Positions 1-7,409 of a stretch of DNA of 9,583 nucleotides are shown here, one piece after another. Position 1 is the first letter of the stretch. Each line of letters begins with the position of its first letter. The translations under genes were made by a program, and so were the position numbers. The DNA comes from Chitinophaga pinensis (GTDB taxonomy: Bacteria > Bacteroidota > Bacteroidia > UKL13-3). The notes below the pieces were generated by a model. The model did no database searches, was not told the origin of the DNA, and saw nothing but the letters and a program-made list of their open reading frames with translations. The stretch lies in the NCBI GenBank assembly GCA_945876985.1, contig CAMCQX010000039.1:1-9583 (forward strand). Direction: 5' to 3'.

Positions 1-239
1 GCTTCAATAACAGGGTAAGGCGATGGACCCATGGTTCCATTATTTAAATATATAAAATCGGTAGTTAATGGAAATAATTGACGAATGGTTTGCCAATATT
101 TTTCATCATTATTAGCCACATCAATATTGGAAGTATTTGGCATAGAAAAGCTATTTTCTGCCATTAATTTATTGACACTAGCACCAGCAAATAAAGCAGT
201 GATGCCCGTTGTTAAAAAATTCTTTCTTGATGTTTTCAT
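1..239 (-). CDS. Class V aminotransferase-like PLP enzyme, N-terminal 79 residues (partial, runs off left edge)
   Basis: Reading the minus strand from the ATG at 239-237 gives an open frame to the window edge (79 codons, no stop). It begins MKTSRKNFLTTG, followed by a hydrophobic stretch ending near KLMA, at about residue 24. This is an export signal, and the SRKNFL core resembles a Tat motif with the second arginine replaced by lysine. Further on, at about residues 58-79, the segment FPLTTDFIYLNNGTMGPSP matches the start of class V aminotransferase-fold proteins of the isopenicillin-N epimerase / cysteine desulfurase-like group. In that group this region forms the first strand and the turn near the cofactor. 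The PLP lysine lies outside the window, so substrate and activity cannot be judged. A periplasmic or membrane-attached PLP enzyme is inferred from the signal. The gene lies downstream of gyrA but is separated from it by a terminator, so it probably has its own promoter. Confidence 0.72.
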   Translation of the reverse strand, partial: MKTSRKNFLTTGITALFAGASVNKLMAENSFSMPNTSNIDVANNDEKYWQTIRQLFPLTTDFIYLNNGTMGPSPYPVIE

Positions 240-289
240 AGCAATGTTTAATAAAATGAATATACGAATAATGGATTTTTTTTTGACAT

Positions 290-324
290 AAAAAAACCTT
301 CAAGCTTTTAAACTTGAAGGTTTT
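290..324 (-). terminator. Rho-independent terminator of gyrA
   Basis: There is a perfect 12-bp stem: 293-304 pairs with 313-324 around an 8-nt loop. On the minus strand the stem runs into seven consecutive T (296-290). It lies 46 nt past the gyrA stop and before the aminotransferase-like gene, so it most likely ends gyrA transcription. The T run on the plus side is shorter and interrupted, so the minus orientation is favoured. Confidence 0.75.
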
Positions 325-331
325 ATATAAT

Positions 332-360
332 TGTCCGTAGTTGGTGTCCTCACCAACTAC
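332..360. repeat. Palindromic intergenic repeat, copy A (3' of gyrA)
   Basis: The perfect inverted repeat GTAGTTGGTG (337-346) / CACCAACTAC (351-360) surrounds the 4-nt loop TCCT, preceded by TGTCC at 332-336. The 25-nt block 332-356 matches 7321-7345 with one mismatch. The copy starts 10 nt beyond the gyrA stop codon and precedes the terminator, so it would be transcribed as a hairpin in the gyrA 3' UTR. It has no T run of its own and is therefore unlikely to be a simple terminator. Confidence 0.7.
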
Positions 361-369
361 AACAATTTA

Positions 370-1794
370 CTACTCAGCTGGAGGAGTTTCATCTTCTTCA
401 GATTCTTCTTCCTCTTCTTCGTCAGTAATAGGATTTATTTCAGCGTCATCCATAGCTCTATCCACTATTTCATCCATTAATTTGCTGGTTAATGCTTCAA
501 TGATAATTGGATTTCCATCTTCATCTAATTCAATTACTTGTTCTACAATAATTGGATTGCCGTTTTCATCTAATTCAATTACATCATCATCATCATCGCC
601 AGGTATGTAATTTATTTTAGCAACACTTGCTATTTCATCCTTACCTCCAATATTGATTAATCGAACACCTTGTGTAACACGTCCGATTACTCTTAAATCT
701 TTCATACTTAAACGAATGGTAATACCACTTTTATTAATAATCATTACGTCCATGGTATCATCCACATCTTTAATTGCTACTAATTTACCAGTTTTTTCGG
801 TAACATTCATGGCCATTACACCTTTACCACCACGGTTGGTAATTCTATAATCTTCCACTTCACTACGTTTACCCATTCCATTTTCAGAAACAACCAATAC
901 GTTGGTTACTTTAGGATCTTCAATTGAAACCATTCCAACTACTTCGTCACCTTCAGCTAAACGAATTGCCCTAACTCCAGTAGCACTTCTTCCCATAGGG
1001 CGAACTGTACTTTCATTGAAACGAATGGCTTTACCATTTCTACTTGCAATAACCATTTCGCAAGTTCCGTTTGTTAACCTAGCTTCTACCAATTGATCGC
1101 CTTCGCGAACATTCATAGAATTGATACCATTTAAACGTGGGCGGCTATATGCTTCCAAAGTAGTTTTTTTAATAGTACCTTGTTGGGTTACCATAATTAC
1201 ATTCATTTGATTGATATAATCAGGATCACTTAAGCTCTTCACATTTAGGAATGCTTTTACTTTATCATCAACCGGAATGTTTATTAAGTTTTGAATAGCA
1301 CGTCCTTTAGTTGCTTTTTCACCTTCAGGTATTTCAAATACACGTAACCAGAAACAACGACCTTGTTCAGTAAATAACAATAAATAATTATGGTTTGTAG
1401 CCATAAATATATGTTCTACAAAATCTTCTTGACGTTTTGCCACTCCTCTGCTACCTCTTCCACCTCTGGCTTGTGTGCGGTATTCACTTAATGAAGTACG
1501 TTTTACATAACCCAAATGCGAAATAGTAATTACCACTTCATCATCAGGAATTAAGTCTTCCATGCTCATTTCACTACCAACCATTTCAATAACGCTTCTT
1601 CTTTCATCGCCATATTTATCGCGCATGTCAATTAATTCGTCTTTGATAATTTGGTAACGCATACCTTCATTATTTAATATTTCATTCAAATGAGCAATGG
1701 TTTTCATCAACTCATCAAATTCAGCTTTAATTTTATCACGTTCCAATCCAGTTAAACGTTGCAAACGCATATCTAAAATTGCTTTTGCTTGAAT
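370..1794 (-). CDS. gyrA: DNA gyrase subunit A, C-terminal part after an in-frame stop
   Basis: This continues the gyrA frame exactly after the TAA at 1795-1797. The first codons read IQAKAILD, then MRLQRLTGLE, the conserved GyrA helix at the end of the coiled-coil/exit-gate region. The first possible ATG is at 1770-1768, so a re-initiated product would have 466 residues. The beta-pinwheel C-terminal domain follows. Its GyrA box is QARGGRG (full-length residues about 523-529), with Ala at the second position where Arg or Lys is classical. Blade repeats include RPRLNGINSM, MGRSATGVRAI, TNRGGKGVMAM and IGRVTQGVRLI. The domain wraps DNA so that the enzyme introduces negative supercoils. A 75-residue acidic tail follows, with a duplicated VIELDE-type motif and a Glu-rich end. 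The stop is TAG. The ATG at 1770 sits inside a conserved helix and is a normal internal Met, so I read this as the second half of one broken gene. Confidence 0.9.
   Translation of the reverse strand: MQAKAILDMRLQRLTGLERDKIKAEFDELMKTIAHLNEILNNEGMRYQIIKDELIDMRDKYGDERRSVIEMVGSEMSMEDLIPDDEVVITISHLGYVKRTSLSEYRTQARGGRGSRGVAKRQEDFVEHIFMATNHNYLLLFTEQGRCFWLRVFEIPEGEKATKGRAIQNLINIPVDDKVKAFLNVKSLSDPDYINQMNVIMVTQQGTIKKTTLEAYSRPRLNGINSMNVREGDQLVEARLTNGTCEMVIASRNGKAIRFNESTVRPMGRSATGVRAIRLAEGDEVVGMVSIEDPKVTNVLVVSENGMGKRSEVEDYRITNRGGKGVMAMNVTEKTGKLVAIKDVDDTMDVMIINKSGITIRLSMKDLRVIGRVTQGVRLINIGGKDEIASVAKINYIPGDDDDDVIELDENGNPIIVEQVIELDEDGNPIIIEALTSKLMDEIVDRAMDDAEINPITDEEEEEESEEDETPPAE
493..582 (-). repeat. 45-bp tandem duplication inside the gyrA acidic tail
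   Basis: Two adjacent 45-nt units (582-538 and 537-493 on the minus strand) encode VIELDENGNPIIVEQ and VIELDEDGNPIIIEA. Twelve of 15 residues are identical. The copies differ mainly at synonymous or conservative positions, so this is an older in-frame duplication rather than a recent slip. It lengthens the acidic C-terminal tail of GyrA. Confidence 0.8.
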
Positions 1795-1797
1795 TTA
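1795..1797 (-). other. gyrA: In-frame TAA interrupting gyrA
   Basis: The minus-strand reading is TTC ACA CTT TCA TAA ATT CAA GCA AAA GCA, or FTLS-stop-IQAKA. Frame and homology continue on both sides without insertion or deletion. The GyrA family commonly has Glu or another polar residue here, so GAA to TAA (one substitution) is the simplest origin. The site truncates the protein after 414 of 889 codons, inside the exit-gate coiled coil and before the whole C-terminal domain. Confidence 0.9.
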
Positions 1798-3039
1798 TGA
1801 AAGTGTGAAAGTTTCAATTAAACAATTTTTAGCTTCATCGGGAGTTTGAGAATCACGAATTAATTTAATAACTTGGTCTAAATGATCTAAGGCTATTAAT
1901 AATCCTTCTAAAATATGTGCTCTTTTTTCTGCTTCAGCTAATTCATATTGTGTTCTGCGAACAACAACTTCGTGTCTATGTTCTACAAAATTAGTAATTA
2001 ATCCTTTTAAGTTTAATATAACAGGACGACCTTTTACCAAACAAACATTATTTACACTGAAAGAAGTTTGTAACTGAGTAAATTTAAATAATTTATTTAA
2101 AACAACATTTGGAACTGCATCACGTTTTAAATCAAAAACAATGCGCATTCCATCTCTATCACTCTCATCGCGCACATCACTTATGCCTTCAATTACTTTA
2201 TCGTTTACTAAATCAGCAGTTTGTTTTATTAACGTTGATTTATTTACTTGATAAGGAATTTCATTTACAACAATTTGATCTTTACCAGTTTTACTAGTTT
2301 CAAATATTGCTTTGGCACGCATTACAATTCTACCACGGCCAGTTTCAAAGGCATCTTTTACACCTTCGTAACCATATATAATTCCACCTGTAGGAAAATC
2401 TGGTGCTTTAATGAATTTCATTAATTCAGGGATAGTTATATCTCTGTTATCAATGTATTCCATAATACCATTAATAACCTCAGTTAAATTATGAGGAGCC
2501 ATGTTAGTAGCCATTCCCACTGCAATTCCAGAAGCACCATTTACCAAAAGATTTGGAAACTTAGCAGGCAAAACAGTTGGTTCTTGCAAACTATCATCAA
2601 AATTCGGACGAAAATCAACGGTATCTTTTTCAATATCGTTCAATAATTCTTCTGCAATTTTCTTTAAACGAGCCTCAGTATAACGCATGGCTGCAGGTGG
2701 ATCTCCATCTACCGAACCAAAGTTACCTTGACCATCAACTAATGTATAACGCATGCTCCAATATTGAGCCATACGAACCATGGCATCATAAACTGAAGTA
2801 TCGCCATGTGGATGGTATTTACCTAAAACTTCACCCACAATACGTGCTGATTTTTTATGAGCACGGTTAGCGGCCAAGCCTAAATCTGTCATTCCGTATA
2901 AAACCCTGCGGTGAACGGGCTTTAAACCATCGCGCACATCTGGTAAGGCGCGGCTAACAATAACCGACATTGAATAATCAATGTAAGCGGTTTTCATTTC
3001 ATCTTCAATGTTGATTGGTATAATTCTGTCTTCTGCCAT
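1795..3039 (-). CDS. gyrA: DNA gyrase subunit A, N-terminal breakage-reunion part (truncated by in-frame TAA)
   Basis: GyrA with GyrB forms the A2B2 type II topoisomerase that introduces negative supercoils using ATP. This 414-residue part starts at the ATG at 3039 ([15 protein letters not shown]). It holds the winged-helix and tower regions: [16 protein letters not shown] (about 30-45), [17 protein letters not shown] (about 76-92, the quinolone-determining region) and the catalytic tyrosine Y120 in [10 protein letters not shown]. The quinolone positions equivalent to E. coli Ser83 and Asp87 are Thr81 and Asp85. Thr is a common wild-type residue there, so no resistance change is evident. The frame ends at a TAA where the family continues. 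Together with the C-terminal part the gene would have 889 residues, somewhat longer than usual because of the acidic tail. The gene lies 198 nt downstream of clpC, behind the clpC terminator, so it should have its own promoter. Confidence 0.95.
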   Translation of the reverse strand: MAEDRIIPINIEDEMKTAYIDYSMSVIVSRALPDVRDGLKPVHRRVLYGMTDLGLAANRAHKKSARIVGEVLGKYHPHGDTSVYDAMVRMAQYWSMRYTLVDGQGNFGSVDGDPPAAMRYTEARLKKIAEELLNDIEKDTVDFRPNFDDSLQEPTVLPAKFPNLLVNGASGIAVGMATNMAPHNLTEVINGIMEYIDNRDITIPELMKFIKAPDFPTGGIIYGYEGVKDAFETGRGRIVMRAKAIFETSKTGKDQIVVNEIPYQVNKSTLIKQTADLVNDKVIEGISDVRDESDRDGMRIVFDLKRDAVPNVVLNKLFKFTQLQTSFSVNNVCLVKGRPVILNLKGLITNFVEHRHEVVVRRTQYELAEAEKRAHILEGLLIALDHLDQVIKLIRDSQTPDEAKNCLIETFTLS

Positions 3040-3093
3040 TTTTTATTGGTTTAAAACTACCTGCTTTTAAATATATTACGTCTATTTTTTGTC

Positions 3094-3123
3094 TGTAATT
3101 AATAAAAACCGATAACATTCAAA
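3094..3123 (-). promoter_or_regulatory. Candidate Bacteroidota-type promoter of gyrA
   Basis: On the minus strand, TTTG (3123-3120) is followed after 18 nt by TAATTACA (3101-3094). This partly fits the Bacteroidota housekeeping pattern of TTTG near -33 and TAnnTTTG near -7: the first half of the -7 element matches and the TTTG half does not. The -7 element lies 54 nt upstream of the gyrA ATG and downstream of the clpC terminator, a sensible place. A further inverted repeat, CCACAT (3161-3166) / ATGTGG (3179-3184), lies upstream and has no assigned role. Confidence 0.3.
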
Positions 3124-3199
3124 CATAATGAATATAATACATGTTTTGGATATAAAATACCCACATGTTTTTAACGAAATGTGGATTAATTTTTAAAGC

Positions 3200-3235
3200 A
3201 AAAAACGCAACCCATTTTAATGAATTGCGTTTTTT
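3200..3235 (-). terminator. Rho-independent terminator of clpC
   Basis: AAAAAACGCAA (3200-3210) pairs perfectly with TTGCGTTTTTT (3225-3235), and the intervening bases can add CATT/AATG pairs. On the minus strand the hairpin starts 2 nt after the clpC TAA and ends in a run of six T. The plus strand also ends in T, so it could work in both directions, but only clpC reads into it. Confidence 0.8.
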
Positions 3236-3237
3236 AT

Positions 3238-5826
3238 TTATTCTTCCGTTTTTTTATCAACTGGAGTTTCTTTTTTCTTTTTCTCCTTCTTTTTGATAGT
3301 TGTAATTTTTAACTCATCAGCATTTACGGCTTTGTCATAATCTACTTCTATCATATCTCCATTACCAGTTTGTTGAATCAACAATTGCTCTGCAATTCCA
3401 TCTTCTACATATTTTTGAATGGTTCTTGCTAATGGTCTTGCACCTAAATCAGCATCAAATCCTTTTTCAGCTAAAAATGATTTAGCAGACTCGGTAATGG
3501 TAAATTTAAATCCTAACTCTTCTATTCTAGTTATTAATTTACCTAAATTAATATCCAAAATTTTATTGATAGATTCTTTTTCTAATGAATTAAATACAAT
3601 TACATCATCTATTCTATTTAAAAACTCTGGCGAGAAGAAACGCTTCAATGCAGCTTCTATAATTAATTTCGAATCTTTTTGTGAGTTTGCATCTTTACTA
3701 GGAGTTCCAAATCCAACACCCGCACCGAAGTCTTTTAATTGGCGACTTCCAATGTTTGAAGTCATGATGATAATGGTATTTCTAAAATCAATTTTTCTGC
3801 CTAAACTATCTGTTAAAAAACCTTCATCTAAAACTTGTAACAATATATTAAATACATCGGGATGTGCTTTTTCAACTTCATCTAAAAGAATTACCGCATA
3901 AGGTTTTCTTCTAATTTTTTCGGTTAACTGTCCCCCTTCTTCATAACCAATATATCCTGGAGGCGCTCCAACCAAACGACTCACGGCAAATTTCTCCATG
4001 TATTCGCTCATGTCTATGCGAATCATGGCATCATCGGTGTCAAATAAATAGCGTGCTAACACTTTTACCATTTCTGTTTTTCCAACTCCAGTAGGACCTA
4101 AGAAAATAAATGAGCCAATTGGTTTGTTTGGATTTTTTAATCCAGAACGACTTCTTTGAACAGCTTTTGCTAATTTTTTAATTGCTTCATCTTGACCAAT
4201 CACTTTTCCGCTTAACTCATCGCCCATTTTTAACAAACGTTCGCCTTCGCTTTGCGCTATTCGTTTTACAGGTATTCCAGTCATCATCGCAATTACTTCA
4301 GCTACGTCATCTTCACCAACAACATAACGTTGGTTTTTCGATTCTTCTTCCCACTTAGCTTTTTCAGTTTCTAATTGCTCTAGCAAATGTTTTTCTTTAT
4401 CACGAAGTTTTGCAGCCTCTTCATATTTTTGACTTTTAACTACTTGATTTTTTTCAATTTTTATATCTTCTACTTGCTTTTCTAATTCTATTACAACTGA
4501 AGGAACATGTATATTACTTAAATGAACCCTAGCTCCAACTTCGTCTAAAACATCAATTGCTTTATCTGGTAAATGTCTATCAACCATGTAACGCGTACTC
4601 ATATTTACACAGGCTACAATGGCTTCATTGTTATAAGTTACACTATGATGTGTTTCGTATTTATCTTTAATATTTGTTAGAATTTGAATGGTTTCTGCAG
4701 GAGTTGCAGGTTCTACCATTACTATTTGAAACCTACGTTCTAAAGCGCCATCTTTTTCAATATACTGGCGATATTCGTTTAATGTAGTAGCACCAATACA
4801 TTGAATTTCTCCACGCGCTAAAGCTGGCTTAAACATATTAGAGGCATCTAAACTTCCACTTGCTCCACCGGCACCAACAATGGTATGAATTTCATCGATA
4901 AATAAAATCACATCAGGACTTTTTTCCAATTCATTCATCACCGCTTTCATGCGTTCTTCAAACTGTCCACGGTATTTAGTTCCTGCTACTAAGCTTGCCA
5001 TATCAAGCATTACCACTCTTTTGTTAAATAATATTCTACTAACTTTACGTTGAATAATTCTTAGCGCTAAACCCTCGGCAATGGCAGTTTTACCAACACC
5101 TGGTTCTCCTATTAAAACTGGATTGTTCTTTTTTCTACGAGATAAAATTTGAGAAACTCTTTCAATTTCTTTTTCTCTCCCAACAATTGCATCTATCTTT
5201 CCTTCTTCAGCAGCTTTGGTTAAATCTCTTCCAAAATTATCTAATACAGGAGTTTTTGATTTTGGATCAATTCTTCTTGTTGATTCTTGCTTACGTTCTG
5301 AATCTCTTCCCGAACCAGCTCCTGCAAAATAATCCTCTTCATCAGCAGGTAATTCATTTCTAGGATTCTTTTTAGGACTATCAAAATCTTCATCAATTCT
5401 GTTTTCAATAGCTTGTTTAAAAATATCGTAATTGATACCAAACTGTGATAATATTTGTGATGCTAAATTGTCTTCATCTCTTAATATAGAAAGTAATAAA
5501 TGCTCCGTTCCAATAATATCTGTTTTAAATATTTTTGCTTCTAAATAAGTAATTTTCAAAACTTTTTCAGCTTGCTTTGTAAGTGGAATATTTACAAAAT
5601 TTGTATTGTTACTTGCAGTACTTCTAATTGAATCTTCTATGGTTCTTTTTAACCTAGAATTATCAACGCCTAAGGCTTTTAATATTTTTAATGCCTTGCC
5701 TTCGCCTTCTCTAATTAAGCCTAATAATAAGTGTTCTGTTCCTATATAATCATGACCTAAACGAATGGCTTCTTCGCGGCTATAACTTATTACATCTTTT
5801 ACTCTTGGTGAAAATTTAGCTTCCAT
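3238..5826 (-). CDS. clpC: ClpC-type AAA+ unfoldase, ATP-dependent Clp protease ATP-binding subunit
   Basis: This 862-residue HSP100 protein unfolds substrates and threads them into ClpP in the cytoplasm. Two N-terminal Clp repeats occupy about residues 1-145, with TEH motifs at 30-32 and 107-109. In Bacillus subtilis ClpC the equivalent glutamates bind phosphoarginine. AAA1 has Walker A GEPGVGKT (240-247), Walker B ending FIDE (309-312) and the pore-loop motif KYRG (284-287). A coiled-coil middle/UVR domain at about 450-500 includes [11 protein letters not shown] and separates ClpC from ClpA; its short length argues against ClpB. AAA2 has Walker A GPTGVGKT (577-584), Walker B LLDE (647-650), pore loop GYIG (624-627), a ClpP-docking VGF tripeptide (704-706) and sensor-2 GARPL (795-799). 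The protein ends in a Lys-rich then Glu-ending tail. The gene is flanked by a 186-nt AT-rich leader region and its own terminator, so it is probably monocistronic. No CtsR-like operator is evident. Confidence 0.96.
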   Translation of the reverse strand: MEAKFSPRVKDVISYSREEAIRLGHDYIGTEHLLLGLIREGEGKALKILKALGVDNSRLKRTIEDSIRSTASNNTNFVNIPLTKQAEKVLKITYLEAKIFKTDIIGTEHLLLSILRDEDNLASQILSQFGINYDIFKQAIENRIDEDFDSPKKNPRNELPADEEDYFAGAGSGRDSERKQESTRRIDPKSKTPVLDNFGRDLTKAAEEGKIDAIVGREKEIERVSQILSRRKKNNPVLIGEPGVGKTAIAEGLALRIIQRKVSRILFNKRVVMLDMASLVAGTKYRGQFEERMKAVMNELEKSPDVILFIDEIHTIVGAGGASGSLDASNMFKPALARGEIQCIGATTLNEYRQYIEKDGALERRFQIVMVEPATPAETIQILTNIKDKYETHHSVTYNNEAIVACVNMSTRYMVDRHLPDKAIDVLDEVGARVHLSNIHVPSVVIELEKQVEDIKIEKNQVVKSQKYEEAAKLRDKEKHLLEQLETEKAKWEEESKNQRYVVGEDDVAEVIAMMTGIPVKRIAQSEGERLLKMGDELSGKVIGQDEAIKKLAKAVQRSRSGLKNPNKPIGSFIFLGPTGVGKTEMVKVLARYLFDTDDAMIRIDMSEYMEKFAVSRLVGAPPGYIGYEEGGQLTEKIRRKPYAVILLDEVEKAHPDVFNILLQVLDEGFLTDSLGRKIDFRNTIIIMTSNIGSRQLKDFGAGVGFGTPSKDANSQKDSKLIIEAALKRFFSPEFLNRIDDVIVFNSLEKESINKILDINLGKLITRIEELGFKFTITESAKSFLAEKGFDADLGARPLARTIQKYVEDGIAEQLLIQQTGNGDMIEVDYDKAVNADELKITTIKKKEKKKKETPVDKKTEE

Positions 5827-6012
5827 GTTATAATTCCAAAATTTTTTTATTTAACTTGCAATAAGTCAAATTCAGTTCCAAATATGTTGAATGCAATTTA
5901 ACATACACATTTTAATATTTTTAATTATTTATCTACATTTAATAAAATGTATTACATGTAATTTATAATCAAATATTTATATATAAATTTATTGTGGATA
6001 TTTTTAATTTGT
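5827..6012. promoter_or_regulatory. AT-rich clpC upstream region with palindromes
   Basis: The 186 nt between the lysA stop and the clpC ATG hold no gene. They contain three symmetrical elements: ATTACATGTAAT (5951-5962, perfect), ATTTATATATAAAT (5975-5988, perfect but AT-only) and an imperfect repeat around TGTTGAATGC (5884-5902). A near match to the -7 element, CATATTTG on the minus strand (5886-5879), lies about 53 nt from the start codon without a convincing -33 partner. The region must carry the clpC promoter if, as its separation suggests, clpC is transcribed alone. No GC-rich lysA terminator is visible. Confidence 0.35.
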
Positions 6013-7230
6013 TTACCATTCCATGGCAACTTCATTTCTGGTAATATCTGCCATTGTTTCACATTTTTTGATTAAATGCGGAACGCCTTTATAAATTAAA
6101 ACTTCTGCCGGTCTAAATCGTGCATTGTAATTGCTACTCATGGTTATACCATAAGCACCCGCATTTAAAAAACAAAGAATATCGCCTTCCGAAACTTCAT
6201 TTAATTTCCTGTCCCAAGCAAATGTGTCAGTTTCACAAATGTATCCAACTACGGTATAAATTCTTTCTTTACCTTCAGGATTACTTAAGTTCATAATATG
6301 ATGGTAAGAATCGTAAAGCATGGGTCTAATCAAATGATTCAACCCACTGTTAACTCCAACAAAAACTGTAGCTGTGGTTTGTTTTATCACATTGGCTTTT
6401 ACTAAAAAATAGCCACTTTCACTTACCAAAAACTTTCCTGGTTCAAACCAAAGTTCTAAATCTTTGCCATATTCTTTGCAAAATTCAACAAATCTTTCTC
6501 TTAAACTTTTACCTAATTCCTCTATATCGGTAGTTATATCGTTTGGTTTATAAGCAACTTTAAATCCGCTTCCAAAATCTATAAAGTCAAGCTCAGTAAA
6601 ATCTTTAGCCGAATCAAATAAAATTTCAGCACCTTGTAAAAAAACACCAGCATCTAAAATGTCACTTCCAGTATGCATGTGCAATCCATTGATATGAATA
6701 TTATGAGATTTTACCACACGCAAAGCATGTCGTAATTGATAAACAGAAATTCCAAATTTTGAATCAATATGACCAGTAGAAATTTTACTGTTTCCTCCCG
6801 CTAAAATATGCGGATTTAAACGAATGCAACAAGGTACTGAATGTCCGTATTTGCTTCCAAATTGCTCTAAAATAGAAATATTATCAATGTTAATATGTAC
6901 GCCTAATTCTACAGCTTGAACTATCTCATCGAAGCTTACACAATTGGGTGTAAAAATAATGTCTTTTGGCAAAAAACCAGCTGCCAAACCTAAATGAACT
7001 TCATTGATAGAAACGGTATCTAATCCACTTCCTTGCTGTTGTAATAATTGTAAAATAGCAGTATTATTTAAAGATTTACAAGCATACTTTATTTTAATAT
7101 TTAAAGGTTTAAAAGCATTGATTAGCTTTTGATATTGGTTGATAATTGTTTCGGCATGATACACATAAACAGGTGCTTCATAGGTTTCCGCAATTGCTAA
7201 TAATTGCTCATTCAATTCTTGGTTAATCAT
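6013..7230 (-). CDS. lysA: Diaminopimelate decarboxylase
   Basis: This 405-residue fold-III PLP enzyme of the alanine racemase / ornithine decarboxylase group makes L-lysine from meso-diaminopimelate, the last step of the DAP pathway. K52 in YACKSLNN is the expected Schiff-base lysine. STGHIDSKFGIS (151-162), HMHTGSDI (184-191), the glycine-rich DFGSGF (218-223, phosphate binding) and EPGKF (263-267) follow in the usual order. The second-subunit active-site cysteine is C332 in CETDTF, and Y360 in NAGAYG contacts the cofactor in relatives. Carboxynorspermidine or arginine decarboxylases share the fold, but the CETDTF and SSNYN motifs and the length favour LysA. The start is ATG at 7230. Hairpins separate it from the methyltransferase gene upstream, so it is likely a separate transcription unit. 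No lysine riboswitch is recognisable in the roughly 40 nt between the last hairpin and the start. Confidence 0.92.
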   Translation of the reverse strand: MINQELNEQLLAIAETYEAPVYVYHAETIINQYQKLINAFKPLNIKIKYACKSLNNTAILQLLQQQGSGLDTVSINEVHLGLAAGFLPKDIIFTPNCVSFDEIVQAVELGVHINIDNISILEQFGSKYGHSVPCCIRLNPHILAGGNSKISTGHIDSKFGISVYQLRHALRVVKSHNIHINGLHMHTGSDILDAGVFLQGAEILFDSAKDFTELDFIDFGSGFKVAYKPNDITTDIEELGKSLRERFVEFCKEYGKDLELWFEPGKFLVSESGYFLVKANVIKQTTATVFVGVNSGLNHLIRPMLYDSYHHIMNLSNPEGKERIYTVVGYICETDTFAWDRKLNEVSEGDILCFLNAGAYGITMSSNYNARFRPAEVLIYKGVPHLIKKCETMADITRNEVAMEW

Positions 7231-7269
7231 TCAGTTTTTTTGATATAAAAATAGGTCCGCAATATGCAC

Positions 7270-7311
7270 AAAAAAAAGGATAACTTATACTATAAAGTTG
7301 CCCTTTTTTTG
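7270..7311 (-). terminator. Rho-independent terminator downstream of the methyltransferase gene
   Basis: A run of eight A plus GG (7270-7279) faces CC plus T (7302-7310), with inner AACTT (7282-7286) pairing with AAGTT (7295-7299) across a small internal mismatch. Read on the minus strand the structure ends in eight T, typical of an intrinsic terminator. It is the last of three hairpins after the methyltransferase gene and lies about 40 nt before the lysA start. The A/T symmetry would also let it act on the plus strand. Confidence 0.6.
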
Positions 7312-7320
7312 CATTTTTTT

Positions 7321-7350
7321 TGTCCGTGGTTGGTGTCCTCACCAATCCAC
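7321..7350. repeat. Palindromic intergenic repeat, copy B
   Basis: GTGGTTGGTG (7326-7335), loop TCCT, then CACCAA-T-CCAC (7340-7350) form a 10-bp stem with one bulged T at 7346. The block 7321-7345 matches copy A (332-356) at 24 of 25 positions. The A-T pair at 339/358 in copy A is a G-C pair (7328/7348) here, a compensatory change that supports a real hairpin. Like copy A it lies downstream of a minus-strand gene and in the same orientation. Confidence 0.7.
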
Positions 7351-7363
7351 TTTTTTGTTTTTC

Positions 7364-7388
7364 ATTGGTTGGTGAAAACACCAACCAT
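7364..7388. repeat. Related palindrome, copy C with a different loop
   Basis: TGGTTGGTG (7366-7374) pairs perfectly with CACCAACCA (7379-7387) around the loop AAAA. The stem core is the same as in copies A and B but the TCCT loop is replaced, and the flanking TGTCCG block is missing. It begins 21 nt after the methyltransferase stop on the minus strand. Its arms could also pair with those of copy B 14 nt away, giving alternative folds. Confidence 0.6.
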
Positions 7389-7409
7389 AGGCAGCATCTT
7401 AATCAACAA

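Noticed and set aside
332..360. CsrA-type binding hairpin (AGGA loop on the minus-strand RNA)
   Set aside because: The loop does contain GGA, but Bacteroidota generally lack CsrA, the flanking consensus does not fit, and copy C has an unrelated loop.
341..610. Plus-strand serine-rich open frame
   Set aside because: It is the antisense reading of the Asp/Glu-rich gyrA tail, where GAT/GAA repeats read as Ser-rich codons on the other strand.
370..3039. Two genuine separate genes for split gyrase A subunits
   Set aside because: The ATG at 1770 lies inside the conserved LDMRLQRLTGLE helix, the eight codons before it are also conserved GyrA sequence, and the break falls inside the exit-gate coiled coil rather than at a domain border.
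3419..3901. Plus-strand 160-residue open frame
   Set aside because: It lies wholly antisense to the AAA2 domain of clpC, has no family-like motif and follows from the codon bias of that gene.
5951..5988. AT-rich palindromes upstream of clpC as heat-shock operators
   Set aside because: They match neither CIRCE nor CtsR sites, and short AT-only dyads are common by chance in this base composition.
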